Below, piece by piece: positions 54,265 through 64,000 of a stretch of DNA of 64,000 nt (position 1 is its first letter; each line of letters starts with the position of its first letter). The notes under the pieces were generated by a model. That model made no database searches and was not told the origin of the DNA. It saw only the letters and a list, made by a program, of their open reading frames with translations. A program made the translations under genes and the position numbers. The stretch is from positions 1 through 64,000 of the forward strand of contig CAOLHI010002148.1 in assembly GCA_948474755.1 (NCBI GenBank), in the 5' to 3' direction. Origin of the DNA: Ctenosaura bakeri (lineage: Eukaryota; Chordata; Lepidosauria; Squamata; Iguanidae).

Positions 54265-54589
54265 TTACAGAAAAATCTTATGTCCATTAAAATAGAGAAT
54301 TCTACTTGTGAGTGACAAATTTGGAGTCTGGATCCAGAGCATGACGCATCATGAGAAAAATGACCTGATATCTGGGATACAGAACCTAAAACATTATGAA
54401 ATGTATACTGACTATGAAAAGTGATTTCCATGTCAGTAGTTAAGCATAAAAATTTTGGAGGAAAAGAACAGCTCTTTTTCCCATCCAGTATTCAAATACA
54501 TGTCTTGATCGGAATGTGTGGGTCTTCTCTCAAAATATAAGAGGGCTCTCTTACCATTTGTAGATATCAATCCAGAGATTGTTCCAAGG

Positions 54590-54715
54590 TTCAAGTGAGG
54601 AACCTGTGCTCTTCAGATGATGGGCTACAAGTCCTGCAATTGCAATAATAGGTCATGCTAACAGGGCCTGATAACCCAACAACTTCTGGAGGGCCGTAAT
54701 TTCCTAGCTCCTTTG
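54590..54715. repeat. Foldback repeat, 'GTTGGACTRCAACTCCCA' type
   Basis: GTGAGGAACCTGTGCTCTTC, then AGATGATGGGCTACAAGTCC on the left; CCCAACAACTTCTGGAGGGC on the right. Confidence 0.55.
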
Positions 54716-57700
54716 AAAGGTTCAAAGTAGCAAGTCCTTGCCCATTATACCACACAATCAGAGATGATCATGGTCTGCCTTCCATCTGCTATAGAAAGAA
54801 GGATTTGCCCAGAAATATGAAGATTGGAGAGGAAGGAGAATGAAGGACTAAGGATGTAAAGGATACTTGCAATTTTTCTTGTTCTCAGTGAGAAAGGGCC
54901 CCTTGACACATCAAGATACCCTGTCAGGGGAAAGAAAGGGATAAATCACCAGGAAACTTTTGTATCTTGACACTCTTTTTTTTTTTTTTAGTAAAAATGT
55001 TGACTGCAGTCCTGTTGGGGAGTTATGTCTTTGTAATTAGACTTGCATCTTCAGGAATTAGACCTGGACAGTTCTGTAATGTCAATATCCAGGAAAAGGC
55101 TGCTGTTATGTCTCTGCATAGAGATGCCAGCAAAGTATCTGATGCACAAAAGAACTGATAAGTTTCAATCCCTTTGTGCATTGGGACACAGGCTGGAGAA
55201 TCAGAACACTCTTGGTGGTGTCCCATTATGCATCTTCACAATTCACTAACAAGTTTTCTTAGTTTCTTAGTATATTGAAAATTGTATAACGTACACTGTC
55301 ATGCAAGATTCCAGTCAGTGTTGAGACAACCACATTCTTATTTGTGCAAACCCCAAAATTTTGTGTAGAAAACTGTGTCTTTTTTGTGCAAAATATATCA
55401 GATATGCGCAAACAATATTTGTGCAAAAAAATAAAAATAAATGTGAAAATTCATCAAAAATGGGGAGATGTTTGAAATCTTTTGTTTTTGCATGTAGAAA
55501 CAAAATAAGATTTCTATTCCTAATGAAGCAGCAAGTGAAAGGAATGAAGTGGTTTCACCCTGTCTGGCTGCTTTAAACTTTTAAAGACTTTTAAAGATCT
55601 TGTGATTCTTGGGTGGTACCCAGTAACATCCTGAATGGATTATCTTGATAGGCCAGTGGAGTGGAGGTTACTATGGAAAAGGGAGCCATTCTCAGTTTGG
55701 TTGTGCATGTTTTCTATGTATGCGGTCAGCTATGAATTTGAAATGAAAAGGGAATTAATTGAACATTAGTTGAGTTTTTTGTGGTCTTGGACTATTAATG
55801 AAAATGTTTGTATATCTTTCAAAGTCAGTCCAACATCCCCTCAGTATAGCTTAAATATCTACATCTGGACCTATGCTTGGTTGAGCCATATACCTTCCCC
55901 CTGACCTACTGCAAAACCCCTGAAGCCACTCTGTGGGGCCATTCCATGCTTCAAAGCAGATCAGAGAAGTATCTGGCTATGTTCCCATAGCCAGACACAC
56001 AATGATTACAACAGCACCAAAACCCCTAGAGAACCTCAGCAGATTTCAATGCTGATGCCATCTCTTTGTGTCTGGCTATGAGGGAGGTGGCCACACACTT
56101 CTCCAATGCTGTATTCTTTTTGCAAAGCATAGAATGGGCATGTGGGTTGGCTTTACAGTAAGCTAAGGGACAGGGGCTCTGGGGCACCGCTGATGAAAGA
56201 AGGGAATATCTATCCCTGAAACACCTCAAAAAGGGCATTTACATGTGTAAGTGACATTTATGCAGGTGTATGTCCATAAAAAAAATCCAGACTTAGTATC
56301 GTATCAAGAGGAGAAAAAGTCAGTGTCAGATTATTTTTTCTTTTTCAAATTATTACTCATGTAGATGCACACAACTAAAAGGCTGTATATTTATCAAGTT
56401 ACTGGGAAAAAATACATTAGAAATGTGAACATTAAAAAAAAGTATATCAAAACAGGCATCAGATTCTGTGTGTGCATGTATGAGAGAGTAGTCCTGTAAG
56501 GTGATATGAAATGCAACCAGGACAGGATCAGTGGCTGGGGGCTTCTATATTGATGGTGCAGTGAATCCATTTGGTTTTACTCGAGATTTTAAAGGGTTTG
56601 TCCAAAGTGCTGAAGTCTATCCCTCAGGTAGGTTCAGTGCCTTGGATGGCTCCTTAGAAGTTGGAATAAAACCTAGAATTAGTTTGCCACACCCTCAACA
56701 AGGAAAACTATCAGCTGCTATTGAAAAAGTGCTGGTGGATTCTGAGAAATACAACAAAGATTAGCTTGTCTGTATAATGTGTCTCTGAGTACACCTGCCT
56801 TGCACAGCCACTCTTCACTATGTTTACTGTGAACTCCAACCATTCAGCTGAATGAGGCTTCCAAGATCAGCGTCTGACAGCCTTGGGTACAAGCTCCTCA
56901 AAAAGTCTAGCCGTTTTACCACATTGTAATTGGCATAGGAAGACTTACTGTTAGCACCTGGCTGGCAGTTGAGATAATTAGCCTCTCTTATTATCCTATG
57001 AAACAGGATAATAATAAGCACATTGTTTGACTCTAGATTAGAAGCAGCAAAGTGCAGGCGCTGAATTAGGAAGCTGATTTACAAACACGGCAAGGTATTG
57101 TATGGTGCAAACTTTGATGTGGTGGGCAACCCGGGCTCAAAGTGGGAAAGCATCAGAAGAACTCCTGCCCCCACCTCATTTTCATTCTTGTGTTTGTTCC
57201 TTGCAAGGCAAATCTCTATTTTATTTATTTTTTAAAAAAACTGCTATAAGCCAATTATTGCAACCTGTATACAATTACTCTCAGGTGATTTTTGAAAGTG
57301 AACCTTCAAAGGACAAACATAGGCTTAATTGCATGAGCTTGTCTGAGTAACAAAGGAAATTGTGGGCACCAGATCAGAAGTTTCTGGGGAAATTTACTGC
57401 TCTAGCTTATCACAAAGTAAAAAAGTTTGAGAAATTAATTTTCTAAGTGTTGGCTTTTCGTATTACAACTGTAAAACCATATTTCTGAATAACAAAGCAC
57501 ACTTCCTACAATCCTGCTTTTCCCCTATGTGTCATGTCTAGAAGGTATTTTAGGCTTATGTTTGCATACACAATCTACAGTATTGATTATATTTTTATCT
57601 TTTAAATGATATCTTTTATCTTTACTTGTAGCAATTCAAAATCAATACAATGAAACACTGTTTGTGACTGCTCTTGAGTAAAAACAGAAGAATCATGAGT

Positions 57701-57755
57701 TACCTGTCCCAGACACAATCATTTGTGTGGATCCTCGTGCCTGAATAGGATTAAA
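54716..57755. other. Mostly unique sequence
   Basis: A T run at 54976-54990 and assorted short frames. The + frame 56531-56764 (77 codons, opens in GGGFYIDGA-like residues, ends SEKYNKD) is not low complexity and lies outside recognised repeats, but I do not recognise it. A candidate regulatory block at 56820-57060 is listed separately. Confidence 0.35.
56820..57060. promoter_or_regulatory. Candidate conserved non-coding element
   Basis: Repeat-free block with AACCATTCAGCTGAATG, TTGTAATTGGCATAGG, GATAATTAGCC, and a perfect inverted repeat TTATTATCCT / AGGATAATAA at 56989-57015. The paired sites and homeodomain-like cores suggest an enhancer; evidence is motif content alone. Confidence 0.22.
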
Positions 57756-57855
57756 GAATCATAAAGTTGGAAGAGATCACAAGGGCTATTGAGTCCACCC
57801 GCCTGCTATGCAGGAATACACCTTCAAAGCATTTCCAGCAGATGGCTATACAAAC
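57756..57855 (-). mobile_element. CR1 LINE 3' end, first part (antisense)
   Basis: Begins GAATCATAAAGTTGGAAGAG (reverse complement of the CR1 terminus), then GTCCACCCGCCTGCTATGCA and CCAGCAGATGGCTATACAAA. It breaks at TATACAAAC (57847-57855) and resumes at TATCCAAAC (59139-59147), an approximate 9-bp duplication flanking the Penelope insertion. Confidence 0.8.
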
Positions 57856-58500
57856 AAATGCTACGTTCAGCAAAGTACAAGAGAGATCCTCTAACTTCTG
57901 CAGGAGTTTATTGCATACTTTGCAGCTGTGGACTACATAGGGACTACAAAACAGAGTCCAAACATGAATCAAAGAACACGAAAGACACTGCAAAGAACAC
58001 GAAAGACACTGATCTACCCAGAAAAATCAGCAGTAGCAAAACATGTTATAAACCAACCTGGACACAGAATGCTTTTTGAAAGCACAGAAATTCTGGACGA
58101 TTCTGACAACTACTATGTCAGACTACACAGAGAGACCATTGAAATCCATAAACACATGGACAATTTCAACAGGAAAGGAGAAACTCAGAAAGTAAACAAG
58201 ATTTGGCTACTAGTACTGAAGAACACTAAAATCAAGATTTAAAAATATGCCAATGAATACCACCCAGAGTCCGGAGGTCCCTCTACAGAGAATACAATGG
58301 ATTGCTAATGTACTTAACTCGCTGTTATGCATATCCTCTGAATAACAATACACCCTGGGGGATATCCCATTTAACACAGGCCATCACACAGGCCAACTGT
58401 AGCACATGCAAACTGCTCCCTCTCACCCTGGGACTACACTAGTATATATACTCTGTCTCACTTCCATGCCACCAGATCCTCTGAAGATGCCAGCCACACA
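57856..58500 (+). mobile_element. Penelope-like retroelement, 3' part
   Basis: 5'-truncated element comprising a broken GIY-YIG coding remnant and a 3' UTR that reaches CCTCTGAAGATGCCAGCCAC at 58478-58497. It is interrupted by another element and concludes at 59026-59138. Flanked by the 9-bp near-identical repeats in CR1. Confidence 0.75.
57870..58242 (+). pseudogene. Penelope GIY-YIG endonuclease remnant
   Basis: One + frame reads GVYCILCSCG (GVY at the GIY position, with two of the Cys residues usual in Penelope nucleases). After a frameshift near 57928 the next frame opens with DYIGTTKQS (the YIG part). It continues with EKSAVAKHVINQPGH, HRETIEIHKHMDNFNRKGE, which match the helix and C-terminal line of these nucleases (S-A-(I/V)-A-x-H, R-E-x-I-E-I-x-K-H ... 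N-F-N-(R/K)). The region between contains a perfect 20-bp tandem duplication (57971-58012), giving RTRKTLQ-RTRKTLI in place of the usual Arg/His segment. The nuclease nicked DNA to prime reverse transcription; this copy lacks the upstream reverse transcriptase and cannot be active. Confidence 0.75.
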
Positions 58501-59025
58501 ATGTCAGGAATTTCTCCCTGCTGGGCCGCAGCCAATAAGGGAGGACAGAGGCCAGGAACATTTGGGGAGTCCAAATATACCAAACATCAGGAAAACACAA
58601 GACTGGTCAAGGTCCAGTCCAAAGATTCAGGAGGCAGAGATCCATCTGGAGGGTTTCAGGGAACAGGAGACACAAAGGTTGTGAGGGCTTGCTAATGATT
58701 TGCTGCAAGCAAGGAGCAGCCACGCCAGCAGACTTAAATAGCCCCTGTAAGCAGGTCCTGCTCGTTATTGTTTTCTCAGCCTAGTCCAAGCAGCCTCCCT
58801 CTCCACAACCCGTTTCAGCCTTCTGCATGATTGAGGGCTGATGGGCACAGCTGGCTGCAACTCCTCTGCATCACTGCTGGTTCCCTCTGTGTCATGATCT
58901 CGTTGGGGCAACTCAGTCTCTGTTTGACCTTCCAGTGCTGGGGATGTTTGCAGGTTGACTTGCTCAGTCACTGGCTCAGCCTCCTGCACAATCAGTTGCT
59001 CCTCAATCACAGCATCATCATCTAT
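58501..59025 (-). mobile_element. LTR-retrotransposon fragment inside Penelope
   Basis: About 525 bp inserted in the Penelope 3' UTR, with CACACA on both sides (58495-58500 and 59026-59031) as a probable target duplication. On the + strand it begins near TGTCAGGAATTTCTCCC. On the minus strand it starts with an 87-codon acidic frame (59028-58765, ending AAWTRLRKQ) followed by a TATTTAAG box (58733-58740) and ends CCTGACA. The layout suggests an LTR, perhaps with the last codons of an internal ORF. Family assignment (Ty3/Gypsy-like) is an inference from LTR texture. Confidence 0.55.
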
Positions 59026-59138
59026 CACACAGATACAGGCGAAACGTCAGGAGAAAATACTAATAAAACATGACCTCAAATTCCAGAAAACCGACAACAA
59101 CCTATGGATTCCAGCCTTGAAAGCCTTCGACTTTACAT
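59026..59138 (+). mobile_element. Penelope-like retroelement, 3' terminus
   Basis: Resumes with CAGATACAGGCGAAACGTCA, then GGAGAAAATACTAATAAAAC and AACAACCTATGGATTCCAGC, ending TTGAAAGCCTTCGAC. This is the known terminal line of reptile Penelope copies (GATGCAGGCGAAACGTCAGG ... AAAGCCTTCGACAA). Confidence 0.8.
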
Positions 59139-59250
59139 TATCCAAACTCTGTTTAAAAACCATCTAAGAAGGAGACTCCACCACAATCCGAGGCAGCATA
59201 TTCCAATGTCAAACTGCTCTTACCATCAGGATGTTCTTCCTAATGTTTAC
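59139..59250 (-). mobile_element. CR1 LINE 3' end, second part (antisense)
   Basis: TATCCAAACTCTGTTTAAAA, then AAGAAGGAGACTCCACCAC, GAGGCAGCATATTCCAATGT, GGATGTTCTTCCTAATG. Continues the CR1 broken at 57855; the two halves join without loss apart from the duplicated target. Confidence 0.8.
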
Positions 59251-59318
59251 ATGAAATCTAAAGGATTATTAACTGGTCACAACAACAACATCCCTGGGCT
59301 AGCTTTTCCTTAACAAAG

Positions 59319-59517
59319 GTTTATTGTTGTTGTTGCTGCTGTTATTGTTGTGTGCCTTCAAGTCATTTCAGACTTATAGAGACCCTAAGGTGAACCTACC
59401 ATAGGGTTTTCTGGGACTGAGAGTGTGTGATATGCCCAAGGTCACCCATGGGTTTCCATGGTCAAGTGGGGAATTGTAGTCCAACATTCAAACCACTACA
59501 CCTCACTGGTTCTCTAA
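59319..59517 (-). mobile_element. Sauria SINE (antisense), internally deleted
   Basis: On the + strand: GTTGTTGTTGCTGCTG tail repeats, GTGCCTTCAAGTCATTTCAG, CCTAAGGTGAACCTACCATA, CCAAGGTCACCCATGGGTTT, CAAACCACTACACCTCACTG. About 35 bp between the tail and the core are missing compared with 47848-48083. Sits 70 bp beyond the CR1/Penelope nest. Confidence 0.85.
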
Positions 59518-61269
59518 CATAGGTTTAACATGTAGAAATTAACCAGGGAAACTTTCAAAGCATGGATGAAATCAGGTCTGTACACAAATAGTTTCTTGAA
59601 ACTCTTTGCTGTTCAGAGAAGCTGGAGAAACAATTTCAGCGCATTTCTCTTAATGGAAGAGAACTACTCCAACAGTTTCTCAGGGATGAGGCTCACCACC
59701 AGCAGGGACTGCAGTTCAGTTCCTTTCTTCCTTTTCTTTTTCTGAAGCATGTTTTTGTTTGTTTATTGGTTGCTGTTGTGTGTTGATGGCTGGTCTGCCA
59801 TCTTGTATCTTTCACCATGTCCTGGACCTACTACTATGTGTCATATGGGGGGGCGGTAGAATAGCAAGTGCCACAAAAAGTGGACATAAGATTTAAAGAA
59901 AATTCTTCAGAATTCTCTTGCTGGGGGAAAGGGTAAGAAAAGGAACAATTTCACAAAATATCTTAAAAGAATTTTTGCCTGAGGAATTTCAGTTCACTTC
60001 AGCATGGGTTACTCATTGCTTCTGTCTGAGAGGACGGTGGCAAGGACTGATTCAGAAGCTGAGAACTAGAACCATTAGATGTGAATATACTCCTTTAATT
60101 TTCTGCTTTTCTATCTCTCCAGACAATTACCAGACAAGAGAGCGGAAGGAAATAAATTGGGAGGAGGAGGTTCACTGAGAATGTGTTATTTATGTTCTTG
60201 TTTGGCTTCAGGTTTTTTCTTTACTGACATGTCTCATTTCAGACATTTTATTTCCTCATACTGACAGTGTAGCCTTAAAATATGTCTTGTGCAAATAACA
60301 ACATATTTACCTGGGAAAATGTTTCTAACAATAAATTGTTTTTTTTTTCTAGTTTGAGTAACTATGCTATTAACTTATCTGCAGGAGGAAAAATTCAACA
60401 GGAAGAGCTTCACTCTTCACTACTCATCATACAGATGGATGAATGTATGTGGATAAAAGCTTTAAAATTTATTTTATGATCTTAAGGAGAATTTTTATTA
60501 AAAGGTGTATTGTTGGTATATGACTCCTGAGAAATTGTCTAAGGACCTTACCACACAAAAGTGTCATACTGCCAGAGAAATGCATTATTGCCAATTTAGG
60601 ATCAGTGCTATTACATGACGTCATTTTTAACCAACAGCTATCGCATTGCAATCCATTTGAAATTCACCTTTTTCCAGTGCTGGAAATAATCTGTTAATAC
60701 CCCTTTTCCTGCAACAATCCAATTAGCTGTGGTAGTGAGGTTTCACAATAGTGCCTGATAGCACTTGATCCAGTAGTGACCATTTCTGGTGCTCCAGGGG
60801 TGAATATGGTAGGAGAAGCAGAGAGAGGATCACACAATGTGATAAGTTTGAAATCTATCACCTCTCTGTCTTTAATTTAAATATCTCTTTTGAGTTAATT
60901 TTTTTATTTTTTAATACATTTTTTAGCATTATTGCACAAAAACGCAAAAGCATGCCAGCGTGTCATGACATTACAATGTTGCCAAGCTAGTACAGCTAAA
61001 AAACCCCAACAAAAACCCCCCAACCAGTCATGAGCTGTGAGATGGGCAAAAGGCAGGGAAAAGGATTCGCCAATGATGCTGTGATTCAGTGGGAACACTG
61101 GTGCCAATAATGCTACTCATTCACTTAAGTCGAAAGGGTGTGGTAGAAAGCATTCATAACCCGATGCCATCACAACAATGGCAATGTTGGGATTCAAACA
61201 GTACAATGCCGTATTGAGATGTGGAGTGATAAAGCTTTATGAAGATGTTGCTAATACAAATTGAAAGTA
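59518..61269. other. Unique sequence, no feature recognised
   Basis: No transposon or exon identified. Frames at 59918-60178 (86 codons) and 60904-61107 lack domains. Confidence 0.35.
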
Positions 61270-61740
61270 CAAAAAACGAGAAGAGACCTTTTTCATGTTT
61301 GGTGGACATGAGAAAGCTAAAAAAAATTGGATACACATATATTGTTGCAAAGGGTTTTGAAAAGAAGTCTTCGGATGAAGCCTGAGCTTTTCCTTTTTGA
61401 TCTTAGGGACATATAATTAGAAAAAGATCATAGAAGACTACTGCAGTATATGATCACTGTAGCAACATTGATAGGAATGGAAAGATTCAGGAATGGAAAG
61501 ACTCACCAATACCAGCCACAGACAAGCGGATGGCAAAGGTGATGGACTTAGCTGAGATGAACAAACTGACTGTTTTAATTCAAGATGGGTCTTCAGAAAG
61601 ATTCCATGAGGAGTAGAAAACCCTTATGGACTTTTTTGAGGAAAGATAAAGATGACGTGACTGTTGCTGGATCTGATTATTAGTAATTTAATGATAACAG
61701 GAAGAAGTGTGTAGTCTAGCAGGGAAATTACAGAGGCTTA
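61270..61740 (+). pseudogene. L1-like ORF2 C-terminal remnant
   Basis: Across three frames the translation gives LFHVWWT then HEKAKKNWI (the H-x-W-W-x-C-x-K ... W line of L1 ORF2), RMKPELFLFDL (L1-type KPExFLLGL) and, at about 61470-61640, EWKDSPIPATDKRMAKVMDL, AEMNKLTVLIQDGSSERFHE, with a stop in place of the expected Trp before KTLMDFFEER. These are C-terminal lines of L1-clade ORF2. At least two frameshifts and one stop make it dead. The reverse-transcriptase core is absent. Confidence 0.6.
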
Positions 61741-61937
61741 CATATAGCAGTTGATATGCAGACTGGAAGTACTTTTAGTTCTTCTTCTTTCTCTTTATTT
61801 GCTTATGTTTTGTAAGTTTACTTACAGATAATGTTATTTATCCTTTTTTGTCTTTGTTGTTATCTTCTTAAAACTTTTTTTTTTAAAACTACTTCTCCAT
61901 CTTGTGAAAGACTTTCTATCTGTTAAATTTCTGTTAC
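61741..61937. other. T-rich sequence, probably L1 3' UTR
   Basis: T-rich with TTTTTTGTCTTTG and a T run at 61877-61886, directly after the L1-like remnant and before the L2 tail. Plausibly the L1 3' UTR; not certain. Confidence 0.35.

Positions 61938-61993
<56 letters not shown>
61938..61993. repeat. (AAT)n tail of the L2 element
   Basis: About 16 uninterrupted AAT units. They form the simple-repeat 3' tail of the minus-strand L2 LINE that follows (TTATT on its sense strand). Confidence 0.9.
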
Positions 61994-64000
61994 TTTATTT
62001 CTATCCCATCTCTCCCAATGGATCGAGGCGGCATTACAAAAATATATAAAAACATTAAAACATTAAAACGCACCCTATCCTCCCCACCCTCCAACCCTTC
62101 TATCCCCCTAAAACATATTAGTTAATTAAAACAAATTAAAAACAAGATTAACACAGAAGACAATGATGAGAGGCGGTGGAACACTAATCTGGGAAGGCCT
62201 GTCGGAAGAGAACGGTCTTGACTGCTTTTTTAAAGCAGTCAAGACTGGTAATGTGCCGGGTCTCCTCCGGCAGGCCATTCCATAACTTGGGAGCGACAGA
62301 AGAAAAGGTCCTCTGGGTAACCGCAGCCAACCTAGTTCTGATTGGCTGCAGTAAATTCCTCCCAGAGGACCTTAGTGTGCGGGGCGGATTGTATGGGAGA
62401 AGGCGATCCCGCAGGTAGGCTGGCCCCAAGCCATGAAGGGCTTTAAAGGTAAAAACCAACACCTTGTACTGTGCCCGGAAACGAATAGGCAGCCAGTGTA
62501 AAGACTTCAGAATTGGTGTTATATGGTCACTTTTAGATGTTCCGGTGACCAACCTGGCTGCCATATTCTGAATTAATTGAAGTTTCCGGACTAAGCACAT
62601 GGGTAGCCCTATGTAGAGCGCATTACAGAAGTCAAGCCGTGAAGTTACCAGTGCATGTACCACTGTTTTTAGGTGTTCCAAGTCCAGGAAGGGGCGCAGC
62701 TGGCGTATCAGCCGAAGCTGATAGCAGGCACTCCTGGCTGCCGCATCAATTTGAGCTGTCATCTGAAGCGGCGAGTCCAGGAGCACTCCCAAGCTGCGGA
62801 CACAGTCTTTCAGGGGAAGTGTGACCCCGTCTAGAAATGGTTGACAAACCTCTATACCTGGGCTGGGGCCCCTAACAGCAAGTACCTCCGTCTTATCTGG
62901 ATTCAGCTTCAGTCTGTTTTTCCTCATCCAGTCCATTACTGCCTCAAGGCATTCATTTAGAGGTGAGATGCCATCCTTAGTTGATGCTGTTATCCGAGGC
63001 ATGGAGAGATATATCTGGGTGTCATCAGCATACTGATAGCACCTTGCTCCATGCCTCCTGATGATCTCTCCCAGCGGTTTCATGTAGATGTTAAATAGCA
63101 TTGGGGACAGGACGGCGCCCTGAGGACGCCAGATTTAAGCTCCTTTTTCGAGGAGCAGCTGTCCCCAAGCATCACCATCTGGTATCTACCTGAGAGATAG
63201 GACCGGAACCACTTAAGTGCAGTGCCTCCGATCCCCAGCCCTCTCAGGCGTTCCAGAAGGATACCGTGGTCTATGGTATCGAAAGCCGCTGAGAGGTCCA
63301 GGAGTACCAGCAGGGTCACACTTCCCCTGTCGATACCTAGGCGTAGATCATCCACTAAGGCGACCATGGCAGTCTCAACTCCATATCCTGCCCTGAAGCC
63401 AGTTTGAAATGGATCTAGATAATCTGTTTCATCCAAGACAGCTTGGAGCTGAAGGGCAACAGCCCTCTCGATCACCTTGCTTAAAAATGGAAGATGGGAG
63501 ACTGGTCTGTAATTATTCATATCCAGGGGATCTAGGGAGGGCTTTTTTAGAAGCGGCTGTATAATCGCTTCTTTTAAACAAGCTGGAAAATTGCCCTCCC
63601 TGAAGGATGCATTAATAATATGTCTTAAGTACGTCTTAATTGCAACTCCTCCCTGGGCGACCAGCCATGAAGGGCAGGGATCAAGAGGGCAAGTTGTCCT
63701 TCTTACCTTTCCAAGGAGCTTGTCTACGTCCTCGGTACTCACTGACTGGAACTGATCCAGTATAATCTTGTTCACGGGGTTGCTGGACGCTCCATTTGTG
63801 ACCTCTGCTATAACACCGGCATCCAAATCGGCTCTTATCTGAGAGATAAGCTATCAAAGGCGTAGAAAACCTGGCAAACATAGAGAAAGAGATGGTAATT
63901 GTTTTACTTAAAAGGAGGGCTAGGGAAGGGGTACACACAAATTCTGGCATATTGTTTATTGAAATCTCCTGTATTTGACAAAACTTTGCCTCTAATTTCG
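61994..64000 (-). mobile_element. L2-type LINE, long 5'-incomplete copy
   Basis: Sense strand is minus. It runs from beyond the right edge to the AAT tail. The 3' UTR reads ...ATTGGGAGAGATGGGATAGA-AATAAATTTTATT, the typical squamate L2 terminus before a simple-repeat tail; the tail type separates it from CR1, which ends in ATTCTATG repeats. The reverse-transcriptase region is described separately. 63850-64000 is probably more ORF2, but I cannot hold a frame through it. Confidence 0.8.
62184..63850 (-). pseudogene. L2-type LINE ORF2: reverse transcriptase, one frameshift
   Basis: Two overlapping minus frames, 63850-63080 and 63101-62184, together cover the reverse transcriptase and the C-terminal domain. 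The first holds NYRPVSHLPFLSKVIERAVA, FQTGFRAGYGVETAMVALVD and motif A LLDLSAAFDTIDH. It should run into motif B (QGxxLSPMLFNIY), but a missing base near 63117 shifts it out of frame to a stop at 63080. The second frame starts MLFNIYMKPLGEIIRR and has the catalytic motif C YADDTQIY, motif D LKLNPDKTEVL, RSLGVLLD, and the C-terminal line LHWLPIRFRAQYKVL to the stop at 62184. No other stop interrupts it. Upstream, the first frame is closed by a stop at 63851-63853. The enzyme would copy its own RNA at a nicked target; this copy cannot make an intact one. Confidence 0.85.

Noticed and set aside
58765..59028. Host gene encoding an acidic 87-residue protein
   Set aside because: Lies wholly within the LTR-element insertion nested in Penelope.
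62218..62824. + strand ORFs at 62218-62418 and 62639-62824
   Set aside because: Shadows of the minus-strand L2 reverse transcriptase.

Overview
The window is vertebrate intergenic or intronic DNA from a squamate reptile, most likely a lizard and perhaps an iguanian (the last point is a weak guess). The diagnosis rests on the repeats. There are Sauria-type tRNA SINEs with the Bov-B-like tail, a 5S-rRNA-headed SINE sharing that tail, CR1 and L2 LINE ends, a Penelope-like element with a GIY-YIG nuclease remnant, and many palindromic non-autonomous DNA transposons. I found no host gene I can defend: no recognisable exon, tRNA, rRNA or snRNA gene, and no CRISPR array. The only protein-coding sequence that is clearly biological is transposon-derived: an L2-type reverse transcriptase at 62184-63850 (minus, broken by a frameshift), a Penelope GIY-YIG remnant at 57870-58242, and a decayed L1-like ORF2 tail at 61270-61740.

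Layout. 1-5498 is mostly unique DNA with a 21-bp minisatellite and an L2 tail. 5499-17000 holds the first palindromic elements, a CR1 end, a CTTT array and unique stretches with homeodomain/octamer-like motifs near 10.6-11.3 kb. 17-25 kb is dense in palindromic elements, includes a Sauria SINE split by one of them, and carries a solo LTR with a perfect 5-bp target duplication. 27.3-28.5 kb is a CR1 split by an 818-bp solo LTR. 29-41 kb is a run of L2 tails and GGCC-ended elements, including two that share a TAA target and one very CpG-rich copy. 42-48 kb holds Sauria SINEs, foldback repeats and a strong hairpin at 46326-46412. 51.6 kb carries the 5S-type SINE. 57.7-59.5 kb is a three-level nest (LTR-element fragment in Penelope in CR1) followed by a SINE. 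61-64 kb is an L1 remnant followed by the long L2 element running off the right edge.

The strongest unifying pattern is a set of 18 elements with termini resembling GGCC(A/C)TTTYC...GRAAA(T/G)GGCC but with at least six different interiors. Nine of the seventeen with both ends usable are flanked by identical 3-bp repeats (TAA x3, TTA x2, AAA x2, TCA, TAT). This suggests one PIF/Harbinger-type transposase mobilised many unrelated passenger sequences. The transposase is not in the window. The repeats do not form a working pathway; together they record successive waves of insertion, several of which can be ordered by nesting.
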